DNA of 64,000 bases from Myxococcota bacterium (GCA_022447545.1 JAKVBI010000029.1:16767-80766); one strand, 5' to 3'. Counted from the first letter of the stretch, positions 15,990-26,253 are shown. Made by a program: numbers and translations. Notes: generated by a model from the sequence alone, not told the origin.

Positions 15990-17504
15990 GTGTCACCGGT
16001 TTCGACCCGACTCCTGGCCGTGTTTCCCGTCGCCCTGAGTGCGGCCATCTATCTGCCCGTCCTTGATCGCTACTTCTCCTACGACGATTTTCTTCACCTC
16101 TACGAGATCGTCGGCTACGGGTTCCCAGCCTTCGTCTTCAAGCCCCACGGTGGGCACGTACTGATCCCCAGCAACCTCGCTTTTCTGATCAGCTTCGAAG
16201 GGTTCGGGCTGGACCCCAGGCCCTATCACGCACTCGCTCTGTTGACGCACCTGACCAACGTCGCGTTGATGGTGGGCGTGCTGAAGGGCCTCACCCACCG
16301 AGCGGATGTGGCAGCCTTTGGCGCCAGCCTGTGGGGCATCTCGCCAGCCAACATGGGATCCGTGGGGCTCTTTTCAGCGTACGGACATGTCCTGGCCGCC
16401 ACAGGAATCCTCTGGGTACTGCGGGACGCGGCATGCCGCCGACCCGGCGATCCCCCCCTCAAAGCGCGGACGCTCTGGCGCTGGTACGCGCTGCTCCTCC
16501 TCTCGGGTACGAGTTTCGGTGTGGGCCTCGGTGTCGCAACGATGTTCGGTGCAGTCCTGGTGCTCATTCTCTCCAGCCCAGCCGACCGCAAGCGGGTCGC
16601 CGTTCCCTTCGCAACGCTCATGATCGTGTTACCCGCCATCTATCTCGCCGGAATTTCCACCGCAGAGGGAGAATCGAGCAAGGTCGCGAACCATTTGATC
16701 TTTTCGATGGGGTTCGTGTTCGACGTTGCAGCAATGACCACCTACCTGATCGCCTGGGGCATTGCAGGCCTGCTCCTCGGGCCTCTGATGGCCCATGGGC
16801 CCAACCAATTCGTGTGGGGTCCTCTGGCCGGAGAGCCCATTGCGGCAGGAGGTCCCGTCGCCCTAGCAACTCTTGCCCTCTTCTCGGTGTTCCTGCTGTC
16901 GGCTTTCGTACGGGCTCGGCCCAACATACGACTGCAAATGGTCGGTTGTCTTCTGATCGTGGGGGTCGCCTACGGCCTGATTGCCCTGGGTCGCGTCGAG
17001 TTCTATCGGCTCATCGATCAGCCCATGGTTCTCGCTGCGATCCCCATGCGTTACCACTACGTTGGGCCCATGGCCCTGACACTGACGGCCGGACTCGCAT
17101 TCGCCGTCCACATCGGACCCGAGACCCAGGAACGAATTCGCGGGCGAATCGCCTTCTTCCTATGGGCCCCCTTGGCATTCGTCGTCTACGCGCTGACCGC
17201 TCCCAACACGCCTTCCCCCATACACGCTCAGACCCGGGAAGCCGTCCGGAAAGTAATGGACCGGGTCGAGCGATCCGTTCGGGCCCAGCCCGTGGGATCG
17301 AACGTTCTGATCAAGAATCGTCCGTTCCCGTATCTACCGCCATTTGACACGTTTCCTGGGCACGCGGGCATTTTTCTGATTGCCTACCCGTCGAACACCC
17401 TGGACGGACGACGGGTTTACTTCGTCGAGGAAAGCCCGGAGATCCACGAAGCCGCTGCCGCGTTGCCTACCCCTCGAGCCTCGCAACTTCTCATCGCACC
17501 CTAA
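15990..17504 (+). CDS. Polytopic GT-C-like membrane protein
   Basis: 504 residues from the GTG at 15990, with about ten or more hydrophobic helices. The first extracytoplasmic loop carries YFSYDDFLHL, an acidic pair after helix 1 as in GT-C glycosyltransferases (PMT/TMTC/ArnT), and the later HLTNVALM segment resembles the conserved membrane helix of that superfamily. A soluble C-terminal part of roughly 80 residues follows. An earlier start (15720) would overlap lipA and give a non-membrane leader of odd composition, so it is rejected. Likely a polyprenol-phosphate-sugar dependent transferase, donor and acceptor unknown. Confidence 0.7.
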   Translation: MSPVSTRLLAVFPVALSAAIYLPVLDRYFSYDDFLHLYEIVGYGFPAFVFKPHGGHVLIPSNLAFLISFEGFGLDPRPYHALALLTHLTNVALMVGVLKGLTHRADVAAFGASLWGISPANMGSVGLFSAYGHVLAATGILWVLRDAACRRPGDPPLKARTLWRWYALLLLSGTSFGVGLGVATMFGAVLVLILSSPADRKRVAVPFATLMIVLPAIYLAGISTAEGESSKVANHLIFSMGFVFDVAAMTTYLIAWGIAGLLLGPLMAHGPNQFVWGPLAGEPIAAGGPVALATLALFSVFLLSAFVRARPNIRLQMVGCLLIVGVAYGLIALGRVEFYRLIDQPMVLAAIPMRYHYVGPMALTLTAGLAFAVHIGPETQERIRGRIAFFLWAPLAFVVYALTAPNTPSPIHAQTREAVRKVMDRVERSVRAQPVGSNVLIKNRPFPYLPPFDTFPGHAGIFLIAYPSNTLDGRRVYFVEESPEIHEAAAALPTPRASQLLIAP

Positions 17505-17536
17505 GATCGATTCGCCCCCGGCCGTGTCAACCGCCC

Positions 17537-18883
17537 CTAGGCAGTTCCCGGTCCTCCCACTTTACGAGAGAAATAGAAATAGAACGGTAGAGCGGTGGCG
17601 GAGATCAGGATTCCTGCCAGGGCCTCGGTGGGGCGACTGATGGCGATCGCCAACGCCACCCCTCCGCACACGACGAAGTAACAAGCGGGAATCCAGGGAT
17701 AACCCCAGGCTCGATAGGGTCGCCTCGCATCCGGACGAGATCGTCTCAAGTAATAGAGCGCCGCCACATCGGCCATGGTCGCCAGCAGGATCGCAAAGGT
17801 CGTGTAGGTCAGCGCACGATCGAAACTGCCCAGCAGGAGCACGATTGCAACGGCCATCCCCGCCTGCACTCCGATGGCCGCCGAGGGCGTTCGGAACCGT
17901 TCGTGAGAGCGATCGACTCCCGCAAAGAAGAGACCATCGAGCGCCATCGCATAGGCGATGCGAGGCCCCACCAGGACCGTCGCGTTCAGCGTTCCCAGAA
18001 TCGATGCCAGTACGAACACGCCGACCAGCACCCCACCGCTGGATCCGAACAAAGCGCCTGCAACCGCTTCTCCGACATTGGGCGCGCCACGCAATTCCTC
18101 AAGAGGCAGCGCGTAGAGATACACGGCGTTCAAGAGCAGATACAGGGCCGTACAGATCGCCAAACCCAGAAACAGAGAGCGAGGCACGTTCCTCTCAGGA
18201 TCCCGAACCTCGCTGGCAACATAGATCGACGAGTTCCATCCCAGATAGCTGAAGAGGATCGGGGACAACACCAGGGCCAGCATCGACCATTTGACGGCCA
18301 CCCCTCCCACCATGCCACTGACCAGTCGCCCACTGTCACCATTCCCGCTCGCGAACGCGATGAACCCAAATGCGACAATCAGCGCGATCTTGAGATACGC
18401 CACCCCATTGTTCGCACGGGCCCCCCAACGCACGCCGAAGAAATTGAGAGCCGAAACGGCAAGAATGAGCATCACGGCGCCAAGGCGCTGAGTGCCCTCG
18501 GCGAAAGGGACGAGTCCGCTCAGGCCCGCCATGAAGCCAACGGCGAGGGTTGCGATGGTTCCCGCGTAGATCACGAGAAAGCTGAGCCAACCCACGACAA
18601 AACCCGCCAACGGGTGAAACGCCTCGCGGAGGTAGACGTAGTCCCCCCCGGCCCGTGGATACATGGCAGCCAATTCGGCGTTGGACAGGGCACCCGCCAA
18701 CGACAGCAGGCCTCCCAGCAGCCAGGCGACGAAAATCAAGCCAGCGCTGGGAATCACGTCCGCGATTCCACCCGGGGTCAGAAAGATCCCAGAGCCCACC
18801 ACACCCGAAACCACGAGAAGCGTGGCATCGCGCAGGCCCAATTCCCGGGCGAGACGGTCGCGCGGGTGAGAGGAAGCACTCAC
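17537..18883 (-). CDS. APC-family amino-acid/polyamine permease
   Basis: 448 residues with about 12 membrane helices. The helix-1 signature VVSGVVGSGIFLTPGGIA is the unwound substrate-binding segment (GSGIF) of APC transporters, and FSYLGWNSSIYVASEVRDPERNVPRSL matches the conserved loop after helix 6. Secondary uptake of amino acids is likely; the specificity cannot be read. The start is GTG at 18883, 67 bases after the hppA stop, so it may be co-transcribed with the pyrophosphatase. It converges on the GT-C-like gene with 32 bases between stops. Confidence 0.88.
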   Translation of the reverse strand: MSASSHPRDRLARELGLRDATLLVVSGVVGSGIFLTPGGIADVIPSAGLIFVAWLLGGLLSLAGALSNAELAAMYPRAGGDYVYLREAFHPLAGFVVGWLSFLVIYAGTIATLAVGFMAGLSGLVPFAEGTQRLGAVMLILAVSALNFFGVRWGARANNGVAYLKIALIVAFGFIAFASGNGDSGRLVSGMVGGVAVKWSMLALVLSPILFSYLGWNSSIYVASEVRDPERNVPRSLFLGLAICTALYLLLNAVYLYALPLEELRGAPNVGEAVAGALFGSSGGVLVGVFVLASILGTLNATVLVGPRIAYAMALDGLFFAGVDRSHERFRTPSAAIGVQAGMAVAIVLLLGSFDRALTYTTFAILLATMADVAALYYLRRSRPDARRPYRAWGYPWIPACYFVVCGGVALAIAISRPTEALAGILISATALPFYFYFSRKVGGPGTA

Positions 18884-18950
18884 CCGATCGACTGCAACTC
18901 GGGATCACCGGCCACGACGCGCTGCCTCGCCACCGGATCCGACCTCACCG

Positions 18951-20984
18951 CTACCCCACGGCGTAGATGAGCAACAGCGCAACGACGTTGATCAACTTCA
19001 GCATCGGGTTGATGGCCGGGCCCGCAGTATCCTTGTATGGATCCCCAACGGTGTCGCCGGTAACCGCAGCCTTGTGGGCCTCGGACCCCTTCCCCCCGTA
19101 TTTCCCCATCTCGATGTACTTCTTGGCGTTGTCCCAAGCCGCTCCACCGGTCGTCATGGACAACGCCACGCATACACCGGCCACGATGGAACCAATGAGA
19201 ACCCCACCCAAGGCCGCGGGACCCAGAAGGACCCAAACGAGAATCGGGATGATCACGGGGATCAGGGCAGGAGCAATCATCTGGCGCAGGGCTTCCTGGG
19301 TCACGATGTCGACGCAGGCACGGTAATCGGGGCGTCCCGTTCCCTCCATGATTCCTGGGATCTCACGGAACTGCCGGCGGACCTCTTCAACGACCTTCTT
19401 GCCCGCAACACTCACCGCATCCATGGCGAAGGATGCGAAGACGAAGGGGATCATTGCCCCGATGAACAGACCCGCCAGGACCGAGGGATTGCTCAAATCG
19501 AAATTGGCCTGAATCTGATGGGAAGCGAGATCCTCGATGTAGGTCGCAAAGAGAACCACGGCGGCGAGCCCCGCCGATGCGATCGCATAGCCCTTGGTCA
19601 CTGCCTTGGTGGTGTTCCCGAAGGCATCCAGGGGGTCGGTCACGCCCCGGACTTCATCTCCCAACTCCGCCATTTCAGCGATTCCACCCGCGTTGTCCGT
19701 AATCGGACCATAGGCGTCGATCGAAACCACGATTCCCGCCAGCGAGAGCATCGCCATGGCGGCGATTCCGACCCCATACAGGCCTGCCAGCCAATAGGTG
19801 ACGATGATGGACAAGACAATCACGATCACCGGGACGACCGTGGACTGCATGCCGACAGCAAGTCCGCTGATCACGTTGGTACCGTGCCCACCCTCACTGG
19901 CCTGAGCGATCTTGTCGACGTAGCGGGAGCCGTCACCGGTGTAGACGTCGGTGATCCACATCATTGCGGCGGTCACCAGGCCACCGACCACGGCGCAGAG
20001 CCAAAGCGAGAACCCACCAAGGCTCCTTCCAGTCGAATCCTGTTCGGGAAGATCGATCGCGAAGCTATTGATCAGGACCAGGAGCACGAGCATCACGATC
20101 GTCGCGACCCCAAGGCCCCGATACATCGCAGACATTACGGCGGGTTGAGCCCCGGGGGCCGGCTCAGCGATCTTCACCATGGGAATCGCAACCAGGGATC
20201 CGATGATTCCGGCAGCGCCGACGGCCATGGGATAGAGGAATGCATCAGCGCTACCCGGGAAGATGATGTGTGCCAAAAGCATGGAGGCCGCGGCCGTCAC
20301 ACCAAAGGTCTCGAACAGGTCTGCCGCCATACCCGCGCAGTCGCCGACGTTGTCGCCAACGTTGTCAGCAATCACGGCGGGGTTGCGCGGGTCATCCTCG
20401 GGAATATTGGCTTCGACCTTACCTACCAGGTCAGCACCGACGTCCGCCCCTTTGGTGAAGATTCCTCCTCCCAATCGGGCGAACACAGAGATCAACGAAC
20501 CGCCGAAAGCCAGGCCGATCAGGGCGTCGGGCTTGTCATAGCCTGCGGCGTGCATCAGATAAACGAGGCCAGCGAGCGACAGCAAACCCGCGCCGACCAC
20601 CATGAGACCCGTGACGGCCCCACCCGTGAAGGCCAGGCTGAAGGCTCCGCTGAAGCCATCCTTTGCGGCCTGGGCGACTCTCAGATTCGCGCGCACGGAT
20701 ACGTTCATGCCCACGAATCCCACCAGCGCACTGGCCACTGCGCCGACCAGGAAGCCCAGCGCATACCACATGCCCAACAGGAGCAGAATCAATAGGAGGA
20801 TCGGCCCTCCCACCATCGCCACCGTGCGGTACTGACGATTGAGGAATGCAGACGCCCCGTCCGCAATGGCGGAAGCGATCTCGTTGGCCCGGTCGGTGGA
20901 TTTGGGCGCAGCGAGCACTTTTTGGTAGAGCACGACCCCATAGGCCAGGGCCACGATCGAGGCGATGAATGCGAGGACTTCCAT
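18951..20984 (-). CDS. hppA: Membrane proton-translocating pyrophosphatase, K+-independent type
   Basis: 677-residue integral membrane enzyme (about 16 helices) that couples PPi hydrolysis to H+ pumping. Substrate motifs are present: [35 protein letters not shown] and, at the C-terminus, [18 protein letters not shown]. The K+-dependence position reads [10 protein letters not shown], with Lys where K+-dependent enzymes have Ala (GNTTAA), which marks the K+-independent H+-pumping subfamily. The ATG at 20984 is chosen because GGAG lies six bases upstream; a TTG four codons earlier overlaps that SD. It allows use of biosynthetic PPi for energy under low-energy conditions. Confidence 0.95.
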   Translation of the reverse strand: MEVLAFIASIVALAYGVVLYQKVLAAPKSTDRANEIASAIADGASAFLNRQYRTVAMVGGPILLLILLLLGMWYALGFLVGAVASALVGFVGMNVSVRANLRVAQAAKDGFSGAFSLAFTGGAVTGLMVVGAGLLSLAGLVYLMHAAGYDKPDALIGLAFGGSLISVFARLGGGIFTKGADVGADLVGKVEANIPEDDPRNPAVIADNVGDNVGDCAGMAADLFETFGVTAAASMLLAHIIFPGSADAFLYPMAVGAAGIIGSLVAIPMVKIAEPAPGAQPAVMSAMYRGLGVATIVMLVLLVLINSFAIDLPEQDSTGRSLGGFSLWLCAVVGGLVTAAMMWITDVYTGDGSRYVDKIAQASEGGHGTNVISGLAVGMQSTVVPVIVIVLSIIVTYWLAGLYGVGIAAMAMLSLAGIVVSIDAYGPITDNAGGIAEMAELGDEVRGVTDPLDAFGNTTKAVTKGYAIASAGLAAVVLFATYIEDLASHQIQANFDLSNPSVLAGLFIGAMIPFVFASFAMDAVSVAGKKVVEEVRRQFREIPGIMEGTGRPDYRACVDIVTQEALRQMIAPALIPVIIPILVWVLLGPAALGGVLIGSIVAGVCVALSMTTGGAAWDNAKKYIEMGKYGGKGSEAHKAAVTGDTVGDPYKDTAGPAINPMLKLINVVALLLIYAVG

Positions 20985-21309
20985 GCTTGTCTCCAAACAG
21001 ATACGGGTGACGAATCACCGGGTCTCGACGGCTCAGATTGGTGGGTCCGCCGATCGACCGGTGACGAGGTGAGTGAGCGGTGACCCCCCCTCGGGGGCAC
21101 CCCCTCGTAGGCGGAGGGAAGGCTAGACCCCCGCGCCCGGAAAGTCCAGACCGGTCGGGGAATCCACAAAACCCCGATCTCGTGGGGCTTTTAGAGACCC
21201 TGCAGCCTCCAGGGCCGTCCTTCGGCACATCAGGGGACCGGACCCATGGATCCCAGCGCCCATCCCGGAAAGTTTCAGCCCGCAAATCCACCTGCCGATG
21301 GAGGGATGC
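20985..21309. other. Divergent intergenic region hppA / small lipoprotein
   Basis: No gene in 325 bases. GGTGAC occurs three times on the plus strand (21006-21011, 21060-21065, 21079-21084), the first as part of a GGTGA-CGAA-TCACC inverted repeat in the hppA leader. A weak AAAACCCC/GGGGcTTTT hairpin is at 21168-21192. The hppA promoter must lie here. Confidence 0.4.
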
Positions 21310-21552
21310 ATGAAAATCATCTCGGTCGTTCTCGCGGGTCTGCTGACGTCGGTCTGGTTATCCGGTTGCGTAATGCCCAGGCGGGGCACTCCTGTTTTCG
21401 TGGACGCCCGAGCCGGCAGCTTCTGGTCAGGCAAGGGGCTTTTGCTCGAGGTTTCGAAAGACGGCCGGAGTTGTCGTGTGACAGTGCGAGACCGGGCGCT
21501 GATCGTTCAGGAGTTCTGGGTCGACTGTCAGAGAGTGCATCCTCGCGGTTGA
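21310..21552 (+). CDS. Small lipoprotein of unknown function
   Basis: 80 residues: a signal peptide ending in the lipobox WLSGC (Cys at about residue 19), then a compact mature part of about 60 residues predicted as beta-rich, with two further Cys that could form a disulfide. GGAGGG lies six bases before the ATG at 21310, a strong start signal; an in-frame ATG four codons upstream overlaps this site. No family recognised. It is convergent with the glycosyltransferase at 21596. Confidence 0.7.
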   Translation: MKIISVVLAGLLTSVWLSGCVMPRRGTPVFVDARAGSFWSGKGLLLEVSKDGRSCRVTVRDRALIVQEFWVDCQRVHPRG

Positions 21553-21595
21553 CCTCACCGATTCGGGCGGGACCCGTTGGACTGGCGTGCTCCCG

Positions 21596-23263
21596 TCAGC
21601 GCCTACTGCGCGACAGAACTCTTCCCAGCGCTACGACTTCCATGGGATGCGTGCTCACCGCAAAGGGCGTGTAGCCACTGTGGTGGCTGTAGAAACCAGC
21701 GCCAGCATCGCCATTGGTGACGCGCAGAGGCAGAGTTCCGGCGAGTTCGAACCCCCAGACCCGTTCCATCCCGTAGGGGTTCAGAACCGAATAGACATCG
21801 ATCTGCGATACGTTCCGAGCCGACACCACCCAATCACCCACCTCGATGTCAACTTCCCCCAGACCCCTGGGAATGACAGGCTGAAACCCCTCTGCCTCCA
21901 GATAGTGCTGAAGCCCCCAGTGGCCCACGAACCAGCGCGCCCCACCGCGGTCTCCGATTTCCGAAGCGATGCGTCTCGCTGCAGCGCGGTAGTGGTTGGC
22001 CTGCTCGGCATCGGCTGAGGCCAGGGCCACCGAGAACGGCAGGATCAGGGCCACCCACACTGCCACCACCCGGCCCCGAGGCCGCAATGAAGGGTTGCGA
22101 AACAACAGCAGCAGCACTGGAGGTGCGGCCAGGAGCGCATCTGCGGCGTTCACGTGCCAGTTCACCACGGTGGTGAAGACGAGCAGCCCCACCAGCCACA
22201 GGCCCAGAAAGCCATCCTCGGGACTCGCGATCCACTTACGGGGAGACAAAACGAGGCCCCACAACGTCACGGCACCCGCCAGACCCAAGGCGGCAATCGT
22301 CTGTTCTTCCCATTCCAGGGGAATGCGTCGCGGAGGTTCCCCGTCGGGGAGAACGAATTGGGTGGCTGCAGCCCCCAGCAACAGGGCGACCATGGCCAAC
22401 TCCAACCCGCGCTGGCTCGGCATCACCGCCCGTGCCCAGATCAAGATGGGAAAAAGCAGCGCCGCGCCGTAGTAGATCGGCGTGGAGGCCAACTTGTTGA
22501 GGAGATGACCGGCAGAAAAGCTCTTATCGGCCACGACGTCCATGGCACCCAGAAAATGCACCTCACCATAGAGATGCAGGGTATAGGCCCCCCACGCCGT
22601 CCAAACCGCCATGGGTGCGACCGCAAAGGCCACCCAGGTGGCGAGACGGCGCCGAGAGAGCAGATAGATGCCCGCAGCGAGAAGGGGCAGCACCGAGAAC
22701 CCGACGTACTTCATCAAGCCGCTGGCTGCCCCTGCCAGTGCCCCCACCACCAGCCAAGCGCCGCCGCGTGGTTCCTCGCTCCTCAACAAAGCGTAGATGG
22801 CCAGCAACATGCAGGAGAGTACGGCAACGTCCAGCAGAATCGCCGTCGACAGAATGACGAATGCCGGCGTGGCGACCAGCAACGCCGAGGGAGCGAGACC
22901 CTGCCCCGTCATGCGACGCGCAATGCCATAGAAACTCAGGGCGGCCGTCAGTGGAAAGATCAGTGACGCCAGATGAAGGGTCCACTCGGTGTCCCCGAAC
23001 AGCACCATGACGGCGGCCAGGTAGTAGGACAACAACGGCGGGTTGCGATTGAACCGAGCCACGTCCATGGAGGTCGGATCCCACAGCATGCTGAAACCAA
23101 AGGGGTCCAAGGGGACCTGCACGATCTGCCGGGCCACGGCCACGAAGACGGGGCCGTCAAGCGAGATCGCCGTGTCGAGAAACGGCAACTGTGGAACCAG
23201 AGCCAGAGCCACGACCAGTGCAAGGGCGAGCCGTCCATTCTGTTCCCCGGGCTCCGGCTTCAC
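21596..23263 (-). CDS. ArnT/PMT-like (GT39, GT-C) membrane glycosyltransferase
   Basis: 555 residues with about 11-12 membrane helices. The first luminal loop has LDGPVFVAVARQI (acidic residue after helix 1) and the helix 2 motif RFNRNPPLLSYYLAA matches the NPPLxxYL signature of the PMT_2/ArnT family. A soluble domain of about 130 residues follows the last helix. It should transfer a sugar from polyprenyl-phosphate on the periplasmic side. Its ATG overlaps the stop of the upstream GT39-TPR gene by four bases (ATGA). Confidence 0.82.
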   Translation of the reverse strand: MKPEPGEQNGRLALALVVALALVPQLPFLDTAISLDGPVFVAVARQIVQVPLDPFGFSMLWDPTSMDVARFNRNPPLLSYYLAAVMVLFGDTEWTLHLASLIFPLTAALSFYGIARRMTGQGLAPSALLVATPAFVILSTAILLDVAVLSCMLLAIYALLRSEEPRGGAWLVVGALAGAASGLMKYVGFSVLPLLAAGIYLLSRRRLATWVAFAVAPMAVWTAWGAYTLHLYGEVHFLGAMDVVADKSFSAGHLLNKLASTPIYYGAALLFPILIWARAVMPSQRGLELAMVALLLGAAATQFVLPDGEPPRRIPLEWEEQTIAALGLAGAVTLWGLVLSPRKWIASPEDGFLGLWLVGLLVFTTVVNWHVNAADALLAAPPVLLLLFRNPSLRPRGRVVAVWVALILPFSVALASADAEQANHYRAAARRIASEIGDRGGARWFVGHWGLQHYLEAEGFQPVIPRGLGEVDIEVGDWVVSARNVSQIDVYSVLNPYGMERVWGFELAGTLPLRVTNGDAGAGFYSHHSGYTPFAVSTHPMEVVALGRVLSRSRR

Positions 23264-25299
23264 CCCGTTTCTCCCCGTGAGAGTTCATCACAGACCTCGC
23301 GGTAGAAGTCGGGAAGGGCCGCGCGAAACGCTCCTGCATCGGAACCGAGCACGAGAAGCCACCGTCGCCCCACCCCCCATTCGAGCACCTCTCCGGTACC
23401 CAGGCCGTAGGGAAATCGACGTGGAGATTGGCAAGCGTGACGGGCTGCACTCGCCCGCGCTTCCCGCGCGCGGTCGCCCTGCCCCATCCGACGCGCGACT
23501 TCCGCTCGTGCAAGCCATGCAGGAACCATCTCGGGCTCGCTCTCGAGCGCCTCATCGAGATCGAGGCGTGCACCCTCCCAATCCCCCGACGCCGCACGCA
23601 ACACGGCCCGATTGGCGAGCAATTCGGGCTGACGTTCCACCGCCAGGGCCCGGTCGAGGCGCTCACGGGCTGCCTCCGGATCTCCAGCCAGTGCCATCGC
23701 AACCGCCAACCGACTCTGTCGCAAGGGGTCCCCTTCCTGAGCAAGGGCCTCGGCTCGTCGATAAAAACGCTCGGCGGTTGCGAACCGCCCCTCGGCCAGT
23801 TCAACAGCCGCCAGGTTCTCAAGCCAGGGTACGGGATAGGGGGCACCCGTGACGAGACGACCATAGATACGACGGGCTCGCTCGTACTCGCCGAACTGAT
23901 AGAAGACCGCCGCCGCGGCTGGGGAGTCCGCTCGTCGTGGAAGCAACCAGCCCTCACTGTTCACTGCGGCGGCGACTCCCCCTGCCACCAATGTTGCCGC
24001 CACAGCGGCTCCCGCCAGTACTCGCGATCCCCGAGCACCAGCGAGTTGCTCTACACCACGCACGAGAAACACCGCGTAGGACACAGAAGCCCCCAGAAGA
24101 TAGGCGGCCTTCGTCGCCGCCCAGGTGGGCGTATAGGCGGCGTGGACCGCGTAGGCGGACAAGTTCGCAGCCGCGAGCCACAACACGGGAACGGTCGTCT
24201 CCAGACGCTTGCCTCTCCAGACATCGCGCGCGCACGCCCCAGCACCCAGCAGCGCCACGAGAGTGGGCACGAGACCCAGCAACAACATCCGAGAACGCCA
24301 GCGAAGTTCCCGCTGACGCTCTGCGGGAGAAGCGGCCACGTCCGATTGGCGGTGGGCATCAGACCAGGTGGTCAAATACGCGCTTGCCCAGACCGAATGC
24401 AGGAGTGGCCTGCTCCGCGGCTCGGGCCGCGTGAAGGTCGCCAGGGGAAAGCTCATGTAATCCGTCAGGTTCCGTTGTCCCGGAGGCTGCTGACTCTCGA
24501 TGGCGTGGACGGGAGGAAAGTCGCTGCTCTTGCGAAAGGGGGTCCCAAACTCGGCCAGATTCCGCAGGTAAAACGGCGCACAGAGAACACCCGCCACCCC
24601 ACAGATCAGCGCCGCACGCGCGACGGGCGACGACCCGGGCCCTCGGGCGGCGGGCCCGGACTCGCGCCCCATCCAGTGCGAGCCGATCAGGGATGCAAGG
24701 ATGGCCAGCAGCGCCAGCAGGCCGCTGAACGCCGCGAGGAGCGCAAGTCCCAGCAACACACCGGTGGCAACATCTCTCCCCAGGGAACGCCGCAAACCCC
24801 CACCACTCCCCACGAACATCACCACGGCAGCCGACGACAGCATCACCTCGGTCAATTTGTTGCCCGGCATGGCGCTGACATACAAATGAACGGGTAGAAA
24901 CGCGATGGCGGCGAATCCCAAGAGCGACAGGCCTGGGAAACCGGGGGAGGCGATGCGGACGAGTCGGGCTCCCAAAGCTGCGGTCACCAGGCTTGCCAGC
25001 CCCCCCCAGAGAGCAGTTCCACGTATCAACGTCTCGCCGCTGCCCAGGCTCGCGAGTCCCCACCCCAGAACGTAGTGGAGCGGCGGATGAAAATAGGACC
25101 AGCCCTGGTCGGCCCAAGGCACGCCTCCAAAGGTATCGAGGAACAGCATGTAGGAGACATGTCCCCAGGCGTCGTCTCCCCACAGGGCAGCGCCTCGCAG
25201 GGCGTTCCAGACACGCACCCCAACCGCCAGCGCGACCACCGCAACCCACGCCACCCCCCATCGAGAATGGCACCGTACAGAACCACGCCTCACAGGCAT
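23260..25299 (-). CDS. GT39-like membrane glycosyltransferase with TPR C-terminus
   Basis: 679 residues from the ATG at 25299. The first loop has the acidic motif WGDDAWGHVSYMLF and YFHPPLHYVLGW matches the GT-C HPPLxY motif; about 11 helices follow. From about residue 470 the protein is soluble with three or four TPR-like units (ENLAAVELAEGRFATAERFYRRAEAL, then a run ending DRALAVE, then DEALESEP). The TPR part faces the periplasm if topology follows the family, and could bind an acceptor protein. The open frame continues 241 codons upstream, antisense to the PDZ gene, but that part is not protein-like. Coupled to the next GT39 gene. Confidence 0.82.
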   Translation of the reverse strand: MPVRRGSVRCHSRWGVAWVAVVALAVGVRVWNALRGAALWGDDAWGHVSYMLFLDTFGGVPWADQGWSYFHPPLHYVLGWGLASLGSGETLIRGTALWGGLASLVTAALGARLVRIASPGFPGLSLLGFAAIAFLPVHLYVSAMPGNKLTEVMLSSAAVVMFVGSGGGLRRSLGRDVATGVLLGLALLAAFSGLLALLAILASLIGSHWMGRESGPAARGPGSSPVARAALICGVAGVLCAPFYLRNLAEFGTPFRKSSDFPPVHAIESQQPPGQRNLTDYMSFPLATFTRPEPRSRPLLHSVWASAYLTTWSDAHRQSDVAASPAERQRELRWRSRMLLLGLVPTLVALLGAGACARDVWRGKRLETTVPVLWLAAANLSAYAVHAAYTPTWAATKAAYLLGASVSYAVFLVRGVEQLAGARGSRVLAGAAVAATLVAGGVAAAVNSEGWLLPRRADSPAAAAVFYQFGEYERARRIYGRLVTGAPYPVPWLENLAAVELAEGRFATAERFYRRAEALAQEGDPLRQSRLAVAMALAGDPEAARERLDRALAVERQPELLANRAVLRAASGDWEGARLDLDEALESEPEMVPAWLARAEVARRMGQGDRAREARASAARHACQSPRRFPYGLGTGEVLEWGVGRRWLLVLGSDAGAFRAALPDFYREVCDELSRGETG

Positions 25300-25386
25300 T
25301 CCACAGATCTTGCGCCTTGCATTCGTCCCCAAGGGTATCGCTGTCGCGTTTGATGCGGGAACGATGGTGAGTGATTCTCTTCTTCG

Positions 25387-26253
25387 ATGGTCGTGCCCCG
25401 CCCGATTCTGCTGGTTGTGGTGAGCCTCACGCTGCTCGTGGGACTGGCCTGGGCCATGCGGCCCAACACCCCCACCCAGACCCCGACTCCACTGGGCCCC
25501 GAGGCAAACGGGGAGCAGGAAACCAGCAACGACTGGTCGAGAAGTGTGTCGCAACTCCGCTGGGAGCTCGAAAATGAGCGCCGGGCCCGTCTGGCCCTCG
25601 AAGAACAGGTGGGTGCGCTGAAAATGGAGTTGGAACTTCTGACGAGTGTAATGCCCCCCCGCATTTTCGATGAGCCCCAACAGGCTTCGCAAACTCCCGC
25701 CCCCTCCTCGGCCCAGGAGCCCGGTGCCCTGGAAGATGAATCCAGTACAGAGGTGCCGTTCGACGAAGCCGAGCTTCTCGAGCACGGAATCTCGATGAGA
25801 GAAGTGGCAGCCTTGAGCGAACGCTACGAAACCTGGCAGATGGACCAGATCTTCCTGAGGGACCAAGCCCGCCGGGAGGGCTGGCTCAATAAGCCCCGCT
25901 TCCGACACCAGCTGGCCACCCTGCGAGGAAGTTTGCGCCAGGAAATGAGCGACAGCGACTATGATTTGATGCTCTACGCCTCGAATCAACCGAATCGGGT
26001 AAAACTCGGCCATCTGCTCCACGCCTCCCCAGGGGCGGAAGCCGGTCTCCAGGACGGCGACCTGGTCCTCAGTTACAACGACACTCAGATCTTCAGTCCT
26101 AGAGACCTGCAGAGAGCCATCACCCAGGCACCGGTCGGAACCTCCTCCCAGGTCCGGGTTTTGAGAAACGGCGAGGAACGCGTGACCTACGTGCCCTCAG
26201 GCCCGATTGGGGCCCATCTGAAAGCGATTCGCCGTTCCCCCTTCGAACCCTAA
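25387..26253 (+). CDS. Membrane-anchored PDZ-domain protein
   Basis: 288 residues. A single N-terminal membrane anchor (about 5-24), a Pro/Thr/Gln linker, a coiled coil at about 50-85 (LRWELENERRARLALEEQ), a middle helical domain, and a C-terminal PDZ domain (about 205-275) with the carboxylate-binding GHLLHASPGAEAGLQDGD region. No protease domain is present, so it resembles the substrate-docking PDZ of GspC or scaffolding proteins. Divergent from the GT39-TPR gene; 37 bases before the polyprenyl-phosphate hexose synthase, so likely the first gene of that unit. Confidence 0.8.
   Translation: MVVPRPILLVVVSLTLLVGLAWAMRPNTPTQTPTPLGPEANGEQETSNDWSRSVSQLRWELENERRARLALEEQVGALKMELELLTSVMPPRIFDEPQQASQTPAPSSAQEPGALEDESSTEVPFDEAELLEHGISMREVAALSERYETWQMDQIFLRDQARREGWLNKPRFRHQLATLRGSLRQEMSDSDYDLMLYASNQPNRVKLGHLLHASPGAEAGLQDGDLVLSYNDTQIFSPRDLQRAITQAPVGTSSQVRVLRNGEERVTYVPSGPIGAHLKAIRRSPFEP

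Noticed and set aside
19074-20795. 573-codon plus-strand frame antisense to hppA
   Set aside because: His/Asp/Gly/Arg-rich shadow of the conserved pyrophosphatase; no family resemblance.
21168-21192. AAAACCCC/GGGGcTTTT hairpin as a terminator
   Set aside because: Only four GC pairs plus a bulge, and it lies in a divergent intergenic region where no transcript needs to end.
25300-26022. 241-codon in-frame extension upstream of the GT39-TPR gene
   Set aside because: It is antisense to the well-supported PDZ gene, lacks a membrane or domain pattern, and the natural N-terminus with a first membrane helix starts at 25299.
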